Assembly (NCBI GenBank): GCA_037074765.1
Contig: JBAMDO010000035.1
Span: 1-64,000, forward strand
DNA from: Mansonella perstans
Lineage: Eukaryota > Nematoda > Chromadorea > Rhabditida > Onchocercidae
DNA: 64,000 nt
Direction of reading: 5' to 3'
Shown here: one piece after another, positions 10,459 through 22,984 of the stretch
Layout of the letters: the number at the start of each line of letters is the position of its first letter
Numbering within the stretch: position 1 is the stretch's first letter
Program-made: the position numbers and the translations under genes
Notes under the pieces: generated by a model
What the model was told of the DNA's origin: nothing
Database searches by the model: none
Seen by the model: the letters and a program-made list of their open reading frames with translations, nothing else

Positions 10459-13400
10459 ATGAACAAGCTTCTAACAGTACTTGGCTTAGTAATTCTTCTT
10501 GTGGCATTTTCATGTGCAACAAAATCAGATGAAGATTTCAGTGTAACTTTCATAAATTTACTTTCATAAAAATTTAAAATTTCAGTGTTTCATAAAATTA
10601 ACTTTCATAAATTTAGTGTAACTTTCATAAAAATGTAACTTTCATAAATATTTTTTCCCAAAATATACTAAGCAAAAAGAAGATAAATTTAGCCATATTA
10701 AACCAAGAGTGGTAGTTGCACACAATAATGAAAATGTTTCCGCACAGATAAAGAATGAGATAAGCTGATAAGCAGGATATGATATGACTGCTCTTTATTG
10801 ATCCGGTTTCCTGTATGAAATGATTTGACTTGTCTTGCCGTGATATGAATTACTTGAACTTGAGACATAGCATGCTCTATTAAAATGATACGAAAAATGA
10901 GTTCCAATCCATTCCTTTTCAATCGATCATACTTTCAGTTCATGAACAAAAAATTGTTTACTTTTCGTTACAATTATTTTGAGCTTGAAATTGATAGTGG
11001 CATTGATAACAACGATAGCAATGATAAAAACGATAACAACGATGAAATCGGTGAAAATGACGATGAGGGTGGTAATGAAGGCAATAATGATGATGTGGCC
11101 AAAGGAGAATTTGTTGAAACTGATGGCAAGTAAGTAAATAAGTGCTTTCAGTAATTTGAAACTTTCCAATTTATTTATGAGGAATCCTTATCCATGTCAT
11201 GGACGGATTATCTCCTTTATCCGTATTACTGATAAGGCTGTTTATGAATCTTTTGGCAGTGTGAGTATTTTTTGCTGGATTTTATTTAATGATATTTCAT
11301 TATCTGAATAAAATATTATGCAATAGAGAATGAAATTTAAACATGGATTACTGCTTTTGTCACATATCTCATATTTCTAATTTATCAGCCGCAAGTAAAG
11401 CTCAGAAATAACGACACTTCATTTTTATTTGCAGAAACAAAAACTGCGATTTTCACGAGGCCTGTTCGGATCAACGTGAACCACAGGATTGGTGTAGACC
11501 GAATGAAAATCAGTCGTGGGTGTAAGCGCATTTTTCAGTTATCCCTTTGAGAAGTTGATTTTACAAATGGATCAGATTTTACAAATAGATCAGATTTTTA
11601 GTAAGTGTGTGTATGCTTATAAAGAGTTTCAGGTTCCTTAACAGAAGTGTGATAAATCTGTATTTTAGAGACAAATCTTGCTTCTGCGACGGTAACTTGC
11701 ATTCATGCGTTATCGAACGAATGAATAGCGGCAAGTTGGAATATGCGTACTGTGCACCTGTAGAAGGCTGGCAATGTGACAGTAATGTTATCGATAAGGA
11801 TGATGAGGGTGATAATGAAGAAGAAAAGGATGATAATGAAGAAGAAAAGAATGATAATGAAGAAGAAAAGGGTGATAATGAAGAAGAAAAGGGTGATAAT
11901 GATGAAGAAAAGGATAATAATGAAGAAGAAAAGGGTGATAATGAAGAAGAAAAGGGTGATAATGATGAAGAAAAGGGTGATAATGAAGAAGAAAAGGATG
12001 ATAATGAAGAAGAAAAGGGCGATAATGATGAAGAAAAGGATAATAATGAAGAAGAAAAGGATGATAATAAAGAAGAAAAGGATGATAATGAAGAAGAAAA
12101 GGGTGATAATGAAGAAAAAAAGGGTGATAATGATGAAGAAAAGGGTGATAATGATGAAGAAAAGGGTGATAATGAAGAAGAAACGGATGATAATGAAGAA
12201 GAAAAGGGTGATAATGATGAAGAAAAGGGTGATAATGAAGAAGAAAATGATTATGCGACCAAAGGGGAATTTGTTGAAACTAATGGCAAGTAAGTAAATG
12301 GACATATTCAGTAATCTGAAGCTTTTACAATTTTATTTAAATAGGGAATGAGAGCATTTTTTCTGGATTTTATTTAATGATGTTTCATCGTCTGAACAAA
12401 ATGTTTTGGAATAATGAATGAATCTTAAATACGACTATAGATTATTGCTTTTGTCACATATCTCACTATTTCTAACTTTTCGATAGTAAGTAAAGCTCCG
12501 AAATAATAAAAGCTCACGTTATTTCTATTTGCAGAAAAAAAGACTGCGATTTACAGGAAACTTGCTGGGATCAACGTGAACCACAAGTATGGTGCAGACC
12601 GAATGAAAATCAGTCGTGGGTGTGAGCGCATTTTTCAGTTATCCCTAGGAGTTGATTTTACAAATAGATCAGATTTTTAGTATGTGTGTGTGTATGCTTT
12701 TAAAGAGTTTCAGGTTCCTTAACAGAAGTGTGATAAATCTGTATTTTAGAGACAAATCTTGCTTCTGCGACGGTAACTTGCATTCATGCGTTATCGAACG
12801 AATGAATAGCGGCAAGTTGGAATATGCGTATTGTGCACCTGAACAAGGCTGGCAATGTAACAGTAATGTTATCGATAAGGATGACGAGGGTGATAATGAA
12901 GAAGAAAATGATTATGTGGCCAAAGGAGAATTTGTTGAAACTGATGGCAAGTGAGTAAATGGGCACATTCAGTAATCTAAAGTTTTCCAATTTATTTATA
13001 AAGAATCCTTATTCTTGTCCATTAACGTATTTTGTCTCATTTTTCCGCATTGTCAATAAGACTGTTTATGAATCTTTCGACAAGGAATGTGAGTATTATT
13101 TGATTTTTAAATTGATGAAATTTTTTTTGCTACATTTTCTTTTATGAGATTTCATTATTTGAATAAGATGTTTTGGAATAATGAATCAATTTTAAATACG
13201 ACTATGGATTATTGCCTTTATCATATCTCTTTCTATTTCTAATTTATTGGTCGTAAGTAAAGCTCAGAAATGGTAAAAGCTCACTATATTTTCATTTACA
13301 GAGAGAAAAAGTGCAATTCCCACGTAGCTTGCTACGATCAACGTGAACCACAGGCTTGGTGCAATCCGGATGAAAATCAGTCGTGGATGTAAGCGCATTT

Positions 13401-13648
13401 TTCGTAAGCGCATGAGAAGTTGATTTTACAAATGGATCAGATTTTACAAATAGATCAGATTTTTAGTACGTATGTGTATGCTTATAAACAGTTTCAGGTT
13501 CTTTAACAGAAGTATGATAAATCTGTATTTTAGCTCCAGCGGTTGCTTCTGCGACGGTAACTTGCATTCATGCGTTGTCGAACGAAAGAACAACGACAAG
13601 TTGGAATATGCGTATTGTGCACCTGCACTAGATTGGCAATGTGCATAG
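10459..13648 (+). CDS. alt: ALT-family secreted protein, copy B, with three ALT domains
   Basis: Eight exons: 10459-10542, 10984-11129, 11435-11521, 11669-12289, 12535-12621, 12750-12950, 13302-13388 and 13534-13648. Splice phases agree throughout and give about 475 residues. Exon 1 is the signal peptide. Exon 2 is acidic, ending VAKGEFVETDGK. Exons 3+4, 5+6 and 7+8 each encode one complete ALT cysteine domain (CDxxEACxDQREPQxWCRPNENQSW, then CFCDGNLHSC and EYAYCAP...WQC). Exon 4 carries a linker of 21 heptads (DDNEEEK type), and exon 6 a short linker. Both linkers end in the KGEFVETxGK signature of exon 2. The protein ends WQCA, like ordinary single-domain ALTs of about 120-140 residues. The exon 2 acceptor used by copy A is mutated; I use TTTTGAG at 10983, but TTTCAG at 10938 is also in frame. 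Secretion and larval expression are inferred from the family. Confidence 0.88.
11806..12249 (+). repeat. In-frame heptad linker array of ALT copy B
   Basis: Twenty-one tandem 21-bp units, all of unit length, encode heptads such as GDNEEEK, DDNEEEK, GDNDEEK and DNNEEEK. Unlike the copy A array it has no frameshift. Unit types alternate in longer blocks (GDNEEEK followed by GDNDEEK), which suggests growth by multi-unit duplication. Confidence 0.92.
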
Positions 13649-14074
13649 CAAAGCTGAACATGTCTGTGATACAAACTAAAGCAATGATGCTAAACATTTT
13701 AGGATGTTTTGACATTCTAATTTTATGTCCTGTTAGATAAAGAAATAATAGCATCGATGATGACCTATTGTAATGCTTTTGCGTGTTGCAAATCCTTAAA
13801 GTCTCATTAACTTGCTTGTTTTCAAAACCATCCATTTCTTTCGTCATAGCATGAATTTTACGTATATTAGCGTAGTATTCTGCAATTCACTAAACGCAAC
13901 CATTAAGTGAAATGATTTAGGAGAAAAAAGAAAATCTTCATGTAAAAAAGTTATTCTGGAAAAAGCTGCCTTAACAACATAATTTTCAAGTGCTTAAAGA
14001 TAAAATGTATTATCAAATTTGATTAACAAAGATATTACTGATAAATTTTCATGCAATTAAATTAAGTCAATTCA
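13649..14074 (+). other. Downstream of ALT copy B, no gene seen
   Basis: AT-rich sequence after the ALT stop codon. It must contain the 3' UTR of copy B, but I see no clear AATAAA close to the stop. No coding or RNA feature is recognised. Confidence 0.5.
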
Positions 14075-14620
14075 AATGCATAATTTCAACTTGTATGACC
14101 CTGCAGATAAAGACAGATTTTACACTGACCGTCGTCGTCTTATTCAAAAAAGTTCTAGCATACAATAAAATCATAATCCTCCACAACTTCACCATTCGAG
14201 TAGGTTGTAATTTTGCAGTCTCCAAAGGTGTATTGGGCAAAAATAGCATTGAAATCATTTAAAAAAGGCGATAAAATTATAATTCTCGCGACTTCAATGC
14301 TAGAATGGTCGTAACTTTGTATTCTGAAAAGTGTTGAACAAACATGGCAGTAATAATGGTCGTCTTCTGCTAGAATTTTTTGCAGAAAAACAGCTCACAA
14401 CTACGAACACTATCTTTCAGCAGAAAGACAGATTAAAAACAACTTGGACGCATCTTCGTTCCAAGCATTGACATTCATAGACTACATTACAATGTGTCAA
14501 AAATACATCAATGATGTTGGTCATAAACGCGTAATGCTTAACTGCTAAATGGCAAGCTGACCATTGTCCATTAGTTGTTTTGAAGATTTGCTTGAAAACT
14601 ATCTTTTACTTCAATTGTAT
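14075..14620 (+). pseudogene. Relic of a non-LTR retrotransposon endonuclease
   Basis: Translating the + strand with several frameshifts and stops gives DPADKDRFYTDRRRLI, then GRLLLEFFAEKQLTTTNTIF, DRLKTTWTHLRSKH and IDYITMCQKYINDVGHKR. This series matches the C-terminal half of the APE-type endonuclease of non-LTR elements: a 'LLEFC...L.I.NT.F' block followed by 'KTTWMHPRSKHWHLIDYV'. The reading is broken many times, so the piece is dead. It points away from the reverse-transcriptase relic that follows. Confidence 0.7.
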
Positions 14621-14639
14621 GAAGTTTGTTACTTTTTCC

Positions 14640-15080
14640 TCCTCCATGGAAGACCCATTTGGGTTTAAGCTTGAGATGAAAATTAGATTTGCAGCATAAA
14701 GGCGGTAGTCAGTTTGACATCAGCACTAGGCTTTATAAACAGCGATTTTGGTACTATTCTTCCAATGTCTCTGTATCAAACACTTTTATTGAGCTTTCCG
14801 AAGCCTGAATACTTTAGCTATTCAGTTGTCTATCTCTGTCGATTGTAGCTCAGAAGAAATGATATTGCCGAGGTAATTGAACTGATGGACAACTTTAAGC
14901 TCCTAATCCCTATGGTAATGTTTGATTGGTAGAGAACTTCTGTCTTCTTTATGCTGATTTTCAGTCCAAAGAGCGCAGCGATTTCCACAAAGAAGATATT
15001 AAGCGCTGTAGAGGTGTGAGCAACGAGAGTGGCGTCATCAGCATAAAACTCGCAGAAAAGTTGATTTAGGATCTTTTTTG
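14640..15080 (-). pseudogene. Relic of a non-LTR retrotransposon reverse transcriptase
   Basis: On the minus strand CEFYADDATLVAHTSTALN (YADD at about 15031-15048) is followed by ALFGLKISIKKTEVLY. After a frameshift comes HQFNYLGNIISSELQSTEID, a stop, then KVFRLRKA. This is the catalytic YADD region and the following 'FGL.ISI.KTEV...FNYLG..IS' segment of non-LTR reverse transcriptases. It probably belongs to the same kind of element as the endonuclease relic next to it, but is inverted. Subfamily (CR1/RTE-like) is not settled. Confidence 0.72.
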
Positions 15081-18010
15081 TATGCGCCCTTAGTCGTTTT
15101 AAGTTGAGTAAGTTGCTATCAGTACGTTAGTTTACATGTTGATTTAACAATTTCAAAATGTTTTTTGTGTCGAGCTCTGTCAAATGAACTTCAATTCTTG
15201 AAATCCTCCATTTCTTTTCTTTAAATTTCCTATCATTACACGTAAGCTATTATTATTGCTGTGCCGTTTTTATTATTGTTGTTTAACTGCCAAAAAGTGT
15301 TTCTGAAAAAAAACAAAAAATTTTTGTAACCAACGATGTAATAAATAATGAAAACGGCACATTTCCTTTTTCGAAAAATTATCAAATCAATCATTTCTAT
15401 GTATTTTATTCCAATGCTTTTATCAAAATTTATACTAACATATATTTAACCTTTTATTTAACGGATTTTTTGGGATTTTAAAAATTCAACAATATCATTG
15501 AATTCTTAAACTGAAAAAAATATTGTCTATATATTTCCGCCGAATTATTAAGTCCATTAAAAATTATTTTTAAAGTAAAACAAACTTTGGTTTTTTTATA
15601 TGCAAAATAATTTTTGAATTAATTTTATAAAGACTTAAGAAAATTAAAATTTGCAATGATTGCTATTGCACTAACCCTGAAAGTTTGTGCAATCTGCATA
15701 ATTCAAAAGTTGTGAACTGATTTAAGAAATTGCAAACTGAAGTGGAAGCAAATTTTTTCAATTTAATTCATATCATAAAATAAAGAAAAAAAGAACAATA
15801 AACTATGATTGCCTTTTTGCTTTAAAAATTATCACACTCCGGATATTCGATTTATTTGTAAAAGTGAAATTCTCCTTAAATTAAATTGAAGGAAAGATTA
15901 TAAGCAAATTTATAAAATGGTATTCTCTTCAATTCGTTTATTTTTTTTGACTCAAAGTTTAGCGTAAATTAAGGAAAGTTTAAATAAGCCGCAGCTATCA
16001 TCTTTCTTCTCATTGAAGATTAATTCAACTTTAAGTTCAAATATCAATTACTGGTCAGGTTTATTTTATAGTTTTTTCAGACATTACGAATTCCGATAAT
16101 GAGCGAATGGGTGGCATGATTTAGGAATGCTTGATATTGCAGCATATGGATGCAGTATTATTTTGAATTTTGCACTTTGCATGCAAAATATCCGGACATA
16201 TACTTCAACGAACTTTTTATTTGTTGAGCAATTTTTGTTTTCCATTTTTTTTTCAGACAGTATCAAATTCTAACATTTGATAGAAATGACGTGGAACTTG
16301 CGATGAAAAAATTCATGTTTGATGAGCAGAAAATTTCTGTTAGAGAAGTTGATCTGCAAATGTTATGAACATTTGATAGAAATGAAATAATAAATTTTTT
16401 TCTAAAAAATGAAATAGTGAATAGGAAAAAATATTCAAAAGAAAAAAAGGACAGAAAACAATCCCAATTTATCATTTTTTATAAAAGTTAGAAAAAAGAG
16501 TTTTTATATTTCTTCAAAAAGTTTAGCAATTATTTCAATTACAAAAATGATTGGACTGATTTTAAGTTTTAAATTATGCATCCTGCATAAAACGAAAAAA
16601 CAAAAAATTAAATTTAATTCTCTCTCTTTTCCGCTCTTCCTTTTCGTCTTTTTTTTCCCTTCCTGTCTAGCAGATCTAATAGTTTGGTATTTTATTTTTT
16701 TTCAAATTTATTCAAATAACAGGCAAATTCTTGCATTTTCATTATTACTTTGAATAAATGCTGCTTTTACCTTGCAGAAAAGAGTTAAATTCAAGAAATT
16801 TTCGGAAATATTTTTTGTTTACGACCAACTCATATTTCGCTTCTCACTGATGACAATTCTTTTCGAAACTTTTCACTTTTCATTGATCATAATTGTTTTC
16901 GAAACTTTTCGCTTTTTAAATTTTCCTTTGTTTTATTTTTTCACACAGCTTGACGACATCTCCAGCAAAAATTGATTTACAATTAATTTTTCACTTCCTT
17001 CTCTTCACTTCAAAATTCTTCTTAAAAATTAAAAAAAAAAAAAAATGGCTGGTGAATATAGGTGATTAGTAAATGTGATGTTAAAAAAAGAAACAAAATT
17101 GGACGAAATTTCATTGCTCATTTATTTTAATCGAAAATTTATTTTTTCATCTAACTTAGCATTTCATTGGTGCATATTTCCATCATGAAAAATTCCCATT
17201 TTTCTTTTTAAATATTATCAAATTCTTTCACAAAAACTTTTTTACATTTAGTTGAAATTAGTTGCCAACTTCACTAATTCGCAAGCATTTATCAACAAAA
17301 TTTTCATCTTTTTTAAAATTTATTGATATCCATCAATCGTTGCAATTGTTATTGTCAGATATTTCAATAGGATTATTTTGACAATGCAAAGTTAATTTAA
17401 TCTTCCTATATTCTCTCTTTCTTACCTCTTCCTCTTTTCTATTTGCACAATTTTCATTTCCTTTTAAAATTTTATTTTCTCCTCATTGTCTTCCTTTGTT
17501 AAAATAATACGAAATACTAATTCGTTTTTATTCAACCAGTATCGTTATAAAAATGCAAACAAATGGATTTCAAAAAAAAATGATCCATCAATAAAATTTG
17601 TTAGTTTAATTGTAATTTAATCATATTTTATAGAAATTTAAATATTAAATTTTAAATTTTATATAAATTTTCCAATCAATAATTTAAGAGGGCAAAATTA
17701 ACGATGTCATTTTTATTGCTGTAATTATAAATTAACTCTTCTTCTCCTTTCTTTTCTTATCTCTCCCTTTTTTCTTTATTCTTTCACATTGTTTCTTTCA
17801 TTTCATTTCACTTCATTAATCATTCAAATAACATCATCATTCTACTATATGCTTATTTTACGACCACTTAGTATGTATGCCAACTTATGCCAAAAAATCC
17901 AATTTGAGCATAAAGAATCATTGAAATAATTTCTAGAATTTAACAAACATAACATAAAACATTTCGAAAATTTCATTAGCAAGCAAATTTGATAAGATTA
18001 ATTAAAAAGT

Positions 18011-18260
18011 TTCATACGTGATTTAATGGATTTGAATAGTTTTTCACTTTCCATACGTGTTACGTGATCGTCAAAGCATAATTAGCACATTTAATAAAAT
18101 TTGTAATTAGAATATTTAATAAGATTTGCAATTAGCACTTTAATAAGATTTATCATTATTTAACAGTTTCATACGTGATTTGGATTTGGATAGTTTTTTT
18201 CACTTTCCATACATATTACGTGATCGTTAAAGCGTAATTAGCACATTTAATAAAATTATC
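18011..18260 (+). repeat. Imperfect ~90-bp tandem repeat
   Basis: TTCATACGTGATTT...TTTCACTTTCCATAC...ACGTGATCGT...GCACATTTAATAAAATT occurs at 18011-18105 and again at 18168-18260, with a shorter related piece between (AATAAGATTTGCAATTAGCA). Confidence 0.75.
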
Positions 18261-18858
18261 TTTCATTATTATTATTTAACTCTAAAAATTTGTTAACTAC
18301 CATTTTTGTTGTTATAAAAAATAAAAATATTTTTTAACTTATTTTCCTGTCTTATTTTTGATGGCTTGATAAAATATATCATTCATTTAATCGGCCAAGT
18401 TCTTTCTGTCCTTTCTGTCCTTTCTGTTGTTTTTCTTTTTTGATATCTTTTTCTAAAAGAAAGCATCAACTAAACAAATAATAGGCCAATATAAATTTTC
18501 TTATACCATTTACTTAAATAACGTGAAGAGATTGGAGAAATAAAGTTAGATTCGGCCTTTCTTCCGCTTTCTCTTCTTCTTTTCAAAAGAAATGGATCAA
18601 GAAAGAAGAAAAGCCCATAAAATAGAAGTATATCCTTTTAGGATTCTTCAGGCCAATCTCTAAAACCAATAGCTCAAATCACAACATCTTTAAAATGCTT
18701 TTAAGCTTTTAAGCCTTTTCTTCCACACATAAATAAATTTCGCATAAAGTTTTAACGTATTGAATAAGAAGAAATTCAACTTTTCATGATTATATTGAAG
18801 AGAGGGAAAGGTAGAGAAAACAAGCAGGGAGATAAAAAGATATTTTAATTTCATTAAA

Positions 18859-18909
18859 ATAATAATAATATAATAATAAATAATAATAATGATAATAATA
18901 ATAATAATG

Positions 18910-18960
<51 letters not shown>

Positions 18961-19036
18961 GTAATAATAATAATAATGCGATAATGATGATAATAATAAC
19001 AATGATAACAATAATAACGATAGAAATAATAATAAT
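18859..19036 (+). repeat. (AAT)n microsatellite with GAT and AAC variants
   Basis: Nearly unbroken TAA/AAT trinucleotides with interspersed GAT and AAC. The antisense ORFs of poly-I, poly-L or poly-Y here are only the repeat read in other frames. Confidence 0.95.
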
Positions 19037-20164
19037 TATAATCGTGCATGACAAAGCAGAAACATGATAACTATAGAAAATTAACATTATTATTATTATT
19101 ATTATTTATATTATAATAGAAACTGTAATTGTAGTAACATATTTTTTTTTTATAGAGGATACCTTCCTTCAGAAAATATGTCGTGAAAAATTTATTTTGT
19201 TTGTAGATTGCAGACGAAGGAAAAGTTGTTTGTAGCAAAAGGGACGAATTGTGATAGCAAATAACATTGTTGAAGGAATTTTATTTGAGAAAATCAAACA
19301 AAGCAATTCAATGACTTTTCAAATCATAAAGAATGAAAATTATTAAAGTAATATATATGAGAGAGCAAAGGATGAATGTATTAAAAATAAAGAATTTTAC
19401 AAGCTAATGAAGATACGAAACATCAAAGAATTTAATACTTTAAAATAAATTTACAAATTGAGATCATAGGATGAAACAATCATAAAAGAAAAAGCGTAAA
19501 CTTTGAAAAAAAAAAAAGAAAAAAAATCTAAAGGTGACATTTTTTCTATAAATGTTGTCATCAACAATATGATTTATTGAATAATACGATAATAAATTAA
19601 TTTGTAACAATTTGGCTAAATTTTCTATATTGCAAATGTAACTTTTATATATATATTATTTTTGCCAAAATAATTTTGTTCACAATTCGATTTTTTCCGA
19701 CAATTAATAGGATTTTGATAATAATAAAAATAATAATTTTAAAACATATAAGATTTGGAATAATTTCAAAACATATGAAATTTTGATGTCTGAGAAAATA
19801 GAACATTGTATGTTATGCGTGAAAGAATGGATAAATTTTATATTTATTGATGGCAAAATGTTGCTAATGTCTAGTTCTATACGATTACTTTTTGATTCAA
19901 ATTTCTCTTCTTCTGTTTTTCATTCTCACTTTGTAGTGCCTTAAAACAAATTCGTAGTTTACCACTTTTTGACTTATGCTACTTTGATAATATGGTTTGA
20001 AAGAATGGAAGTTTGCTTTTTTTTGTTCTCTAAATTATTTTTATCCATTCACAATATTAACGATTATTTATTCGATTAGGATTAATTTAACTTGAGCTAT
20101 TCATTATTTTACTGTAAAAAAATAATCCAAAATCTTTGTATGTTTTCAAAACAAAAATAAAAAC

Positions 20165-20355
20165 AATATTTTTCTATTAAACAATATTTTTTCTATTAAA
20201 AATTTTTCTATCAAAAAAAAGTTTTCTTATATCTGTTATTTTTTCTATTAAAATATTTTTTCTATTAAAAAAATATTTTTCCTATTAAAATTTTCTATAT
20301 TTCTATTATTTTTTTTTTTCTATCATTTTTTCTATTAAAACAATTTTCTATTAAA
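20165..20355 (+). repeat. Degenerate TTTTCTATTAAA minisatellite
   Basis: The block TTTTTCTATTAAA(A) recurs about ten times with short spacers of A or T. No coding potential. Confidence 0.75.
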
Positions 20356-21369
20356 AATGCTATTTAAAAATTTTCATTTCTTTGAGTAATAAATGGATGT
20401 GCCTTTTTATTAACATCTTATACATTCTTTTTTACAATTTATTATTTATTAAAATATGCTACTTGTAACGAAAAAAAAAAAAAACATTGCTTAATTCTAG
20501 GTTATAGCAAAATTAAGTATTAAAATTGACATGGAATTTTAATTAACTAGTTGATAACAAAAATAAACGACAAATTGTTGGAGTCAATGACGTCAATATA
20601 GTGTTAAAATAATGATAAAATGACAAGTTGTTGAGTAAAAGCAAGACTGAATTCAGGATTAAAAAATTGATTGGAAAACTAACAACTTGTTGACAGTGTA
20701 AAAATGTGTTTTTATAAGAAACATTTTTTTTGTTTTTTTGCTTTTTTTTTTTCATTTGCAAGATAATAATTCTAGAAAATAGGATAGCAATTATTATTAC
20801 TAACATTTTACAGTAAACCTTGATTAACAAAAAAAAAAAATTCAATAGTTCAAATTTAGTTCACAAATAAATAAATTATAATTTGTTCAATTAAACATTT
20901 GTAATGAAATTTTGTTTGTAATTAATTAGCTTATAAAAGCAAATAGTTGGATAGTTTGAGTAACGAAAGTTTGCTTTTCATTGCTGAAAAAAATTCTCGC
21001 AACAATACTCGAAATAAATTAATCTCTGCTATTTAACTTTCTCTTTTTTTTGCTTTGCAATTATAATTTCACATTTAGTCTTTCCTTTTTATTTTATTAT
21101 GTTTTATTTCAAAAAATTTCGTGATAATTAATCAATTGATTTTGCTAATTATTACTGATAATGATAATTAGTGTTAGGTGATAATATTAAATTATAATTT
21201 GCAACGAAGTGATTAAAAATTTATTGAATAAGTTTTAATTTTTTGCTTATTTCGTTCCATATTTTTTAACTATTTTTCATTATTCGATTTTTTTTATAAA
21301 CAAAAATTTTTTTTTGGATATTTAAAAAAGGAAAAGATTTTTTTGAAATAAATAACAACTATAATGTCA

Positions 21370-21610
21370 TTTACAATGTCCATTTGTATGTCTATGTGTA
21401 TGTTTATATGTGCGTTTACGTGATGTATCTGTATATGCGTGTATTTTTATATATGTATTAAAATGTTTATGTGGGAACGTGTGCATATGTATCTTCACGT
21501 AAGTTTGTGTAGGTTTGTGCACGTATGTGCCTGCGTCTGTTTATTTGTATGCATGCGTGTACGTCTCTGTGTTTGTGTGTATATTTATGTCTGTTTCTAT
21601 GTATACGCTT
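21370..21610 (+). repeat. GT-rich imperfect repeat (TATGTGTATGT-like)
   Basis: About 240 bases of degenerate TGTATGTG/TATGTCTGTG units, strongly biased to G and T on this strand, in otherwise AT-rich DNA. An ORF spans it only because of the repeat. Confidence 0.65.
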
Positions 21611-22114
21611 AGCATTGTCAATCTTTTTCAGAACGAATATTTGTCTATTAAAATTTTGAAATTTTACATTCCACTGATAATTGTTATTCCTTTAATTTAA
21701 ACAAATATTAATAGCTTTTGAAGGAAAATAATGGAGATTTTTCAAAAAAAAAAAAAAAGTTTTCTTCAAATTATAAAAATGAGCATTAAAAAAATGAAAA
21801 AAAAATTTTTGTTTTTCAATGCAAAATGATTGCTAAAAAAATAAATTTATAGCAAACTATTTTAATGTTTTGGCCAAAAATTTTCCAACTCAATAAAATT
21901 AATAATTTTTTTCAAAAAATCAAATATTATCAGTTTTAATTTCACAATCACTATTTAAAAATTCAAATTTTGAGGGATATATTTCAGAAATTGTTAGGTT
22001 TCTTTTTTTTTTTTTTTTTAATTCTCAGTATTTATTCTTATTAATTATCGGATTATAAGAAATAAATTTTTTCACTGTTTGTTAAGCAAAAATTAAATAC
22101 CAATAAAATGTGTA

Positions 22115-22667
22115 ACTTTTGTTGTGAAGTATCTTTTGTGGACGAAGTTTTTGTAGTTGAACTGTGGTAACCTTTTGTGGTTTATTCACTTTTGATTTAT
22201 GTTAATGCTTGTTTCAACTTCAAACTTGGATAATTAAATTTTATTGCGCAAAATACTAATACAACGATAGAATCTAATACTAATGATAGCCAAAAAATAG
22301 GCGAAATTAAGTGAAGCGTAATTAATTGAAAGCATTTTAACAAATGATGATGGAAATGATCGATAACAAAGCTTTTTGGTTAATGTCTCTCTTTATAGTG
22401 GAAGATAAATGGGTTTGAATTACAACATTTCAACAGAAAATGATTTGTTCCAACTTTTCTTGGCGATCAAATATAGAGGATGTTAAGGGTCAAAGGTTAC
22501 AATATTTTGACATAAATTATTTTGGTTATAAGCGAAAGGTTTCTTACAGTATGACGACGATATATAATTTTGGACAAGGAATTTACCAAATCATTTATTT
22601 CATAAGTATTTTAATTTGAAACAATTAATACTAGAAAATTACATTACAATTCTCGAAAATTTTCCGA
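22115..22667 (-). repeat. 3' LTR of the old Pao/BEL element
   Basis: Shares with 26511-27145 the blocks GAGGATGTTAAGGGTCAAAG, TTACCAAATCATTTATTT, TTTTAATTTGAAACAATTAA and, at the other end, TTTGTTGTGAA and AGTTGAAC. The shared sequence continues on both sides of the SL1-like motif, so in this element the LTR extends about 100 bp past it. Confidence 0.75.
22217..22238 (-). other. SL1-like sequence in the old 3' LTR (18/22)
   Basis: On the minus strand this matches SL1 at about 18 of 22 positions, with an AATAAA directly upstream, as in the younger element. The matching place in the other LTR (about 26640-26660) is more decayed but still contains GAACTTGG. Confidence 0.7.
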
Positions 22668-22984
22668 AATTCTTGACTGAAAAAGAAGATTTGTCTTCAA
22701 TATTTATAATGTTAGAAGTACTGTACTTATTTAATTGTTTGTTGAGATTTTATGTTGTTTTTGTGATTAATGGAATAGTTTCTCTTTCTCTATTTTCTGG
22801 TAAATGGCATTGTACAATTTCCATGGGAATCTCAGCACTTCAAAGGACTCTAAATGTTATATATATATATGTTATATTTTCCCAAACCGTTCCATTCTTT
22901 GTTCTTAGAATTCATCCATCCTGTCGTATTCTTCCTTTTTCATCATAGCTTTGAAAACTATTTGAAATTCACTTGTATTATTGC

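Larger units (their letters stand above)
15081..22114 (+). other. Long AT-rich intergenic region
   Basis: About 7 kb of AT-rich DNA with no ORF above about 120 codons that is not simple repeat. I recognise no gene or RNA. It contains the minisatellite, microsatellite and GT-rich stretches listed separately. Confidence 0.6.

Noticed and set aside
18690..19087. Minus-strand ORFs of poly-Ile, poly-Leu and poly-Tyr
   Set aside because: They are only the (AAT)n microsatellite in three frames.
21515..21700. 61-residue ORF with Cys/Tyr/Val-rich start
   Set aside because: It spans the GT-rich repeat, where such residues follow from the repeat sequence.
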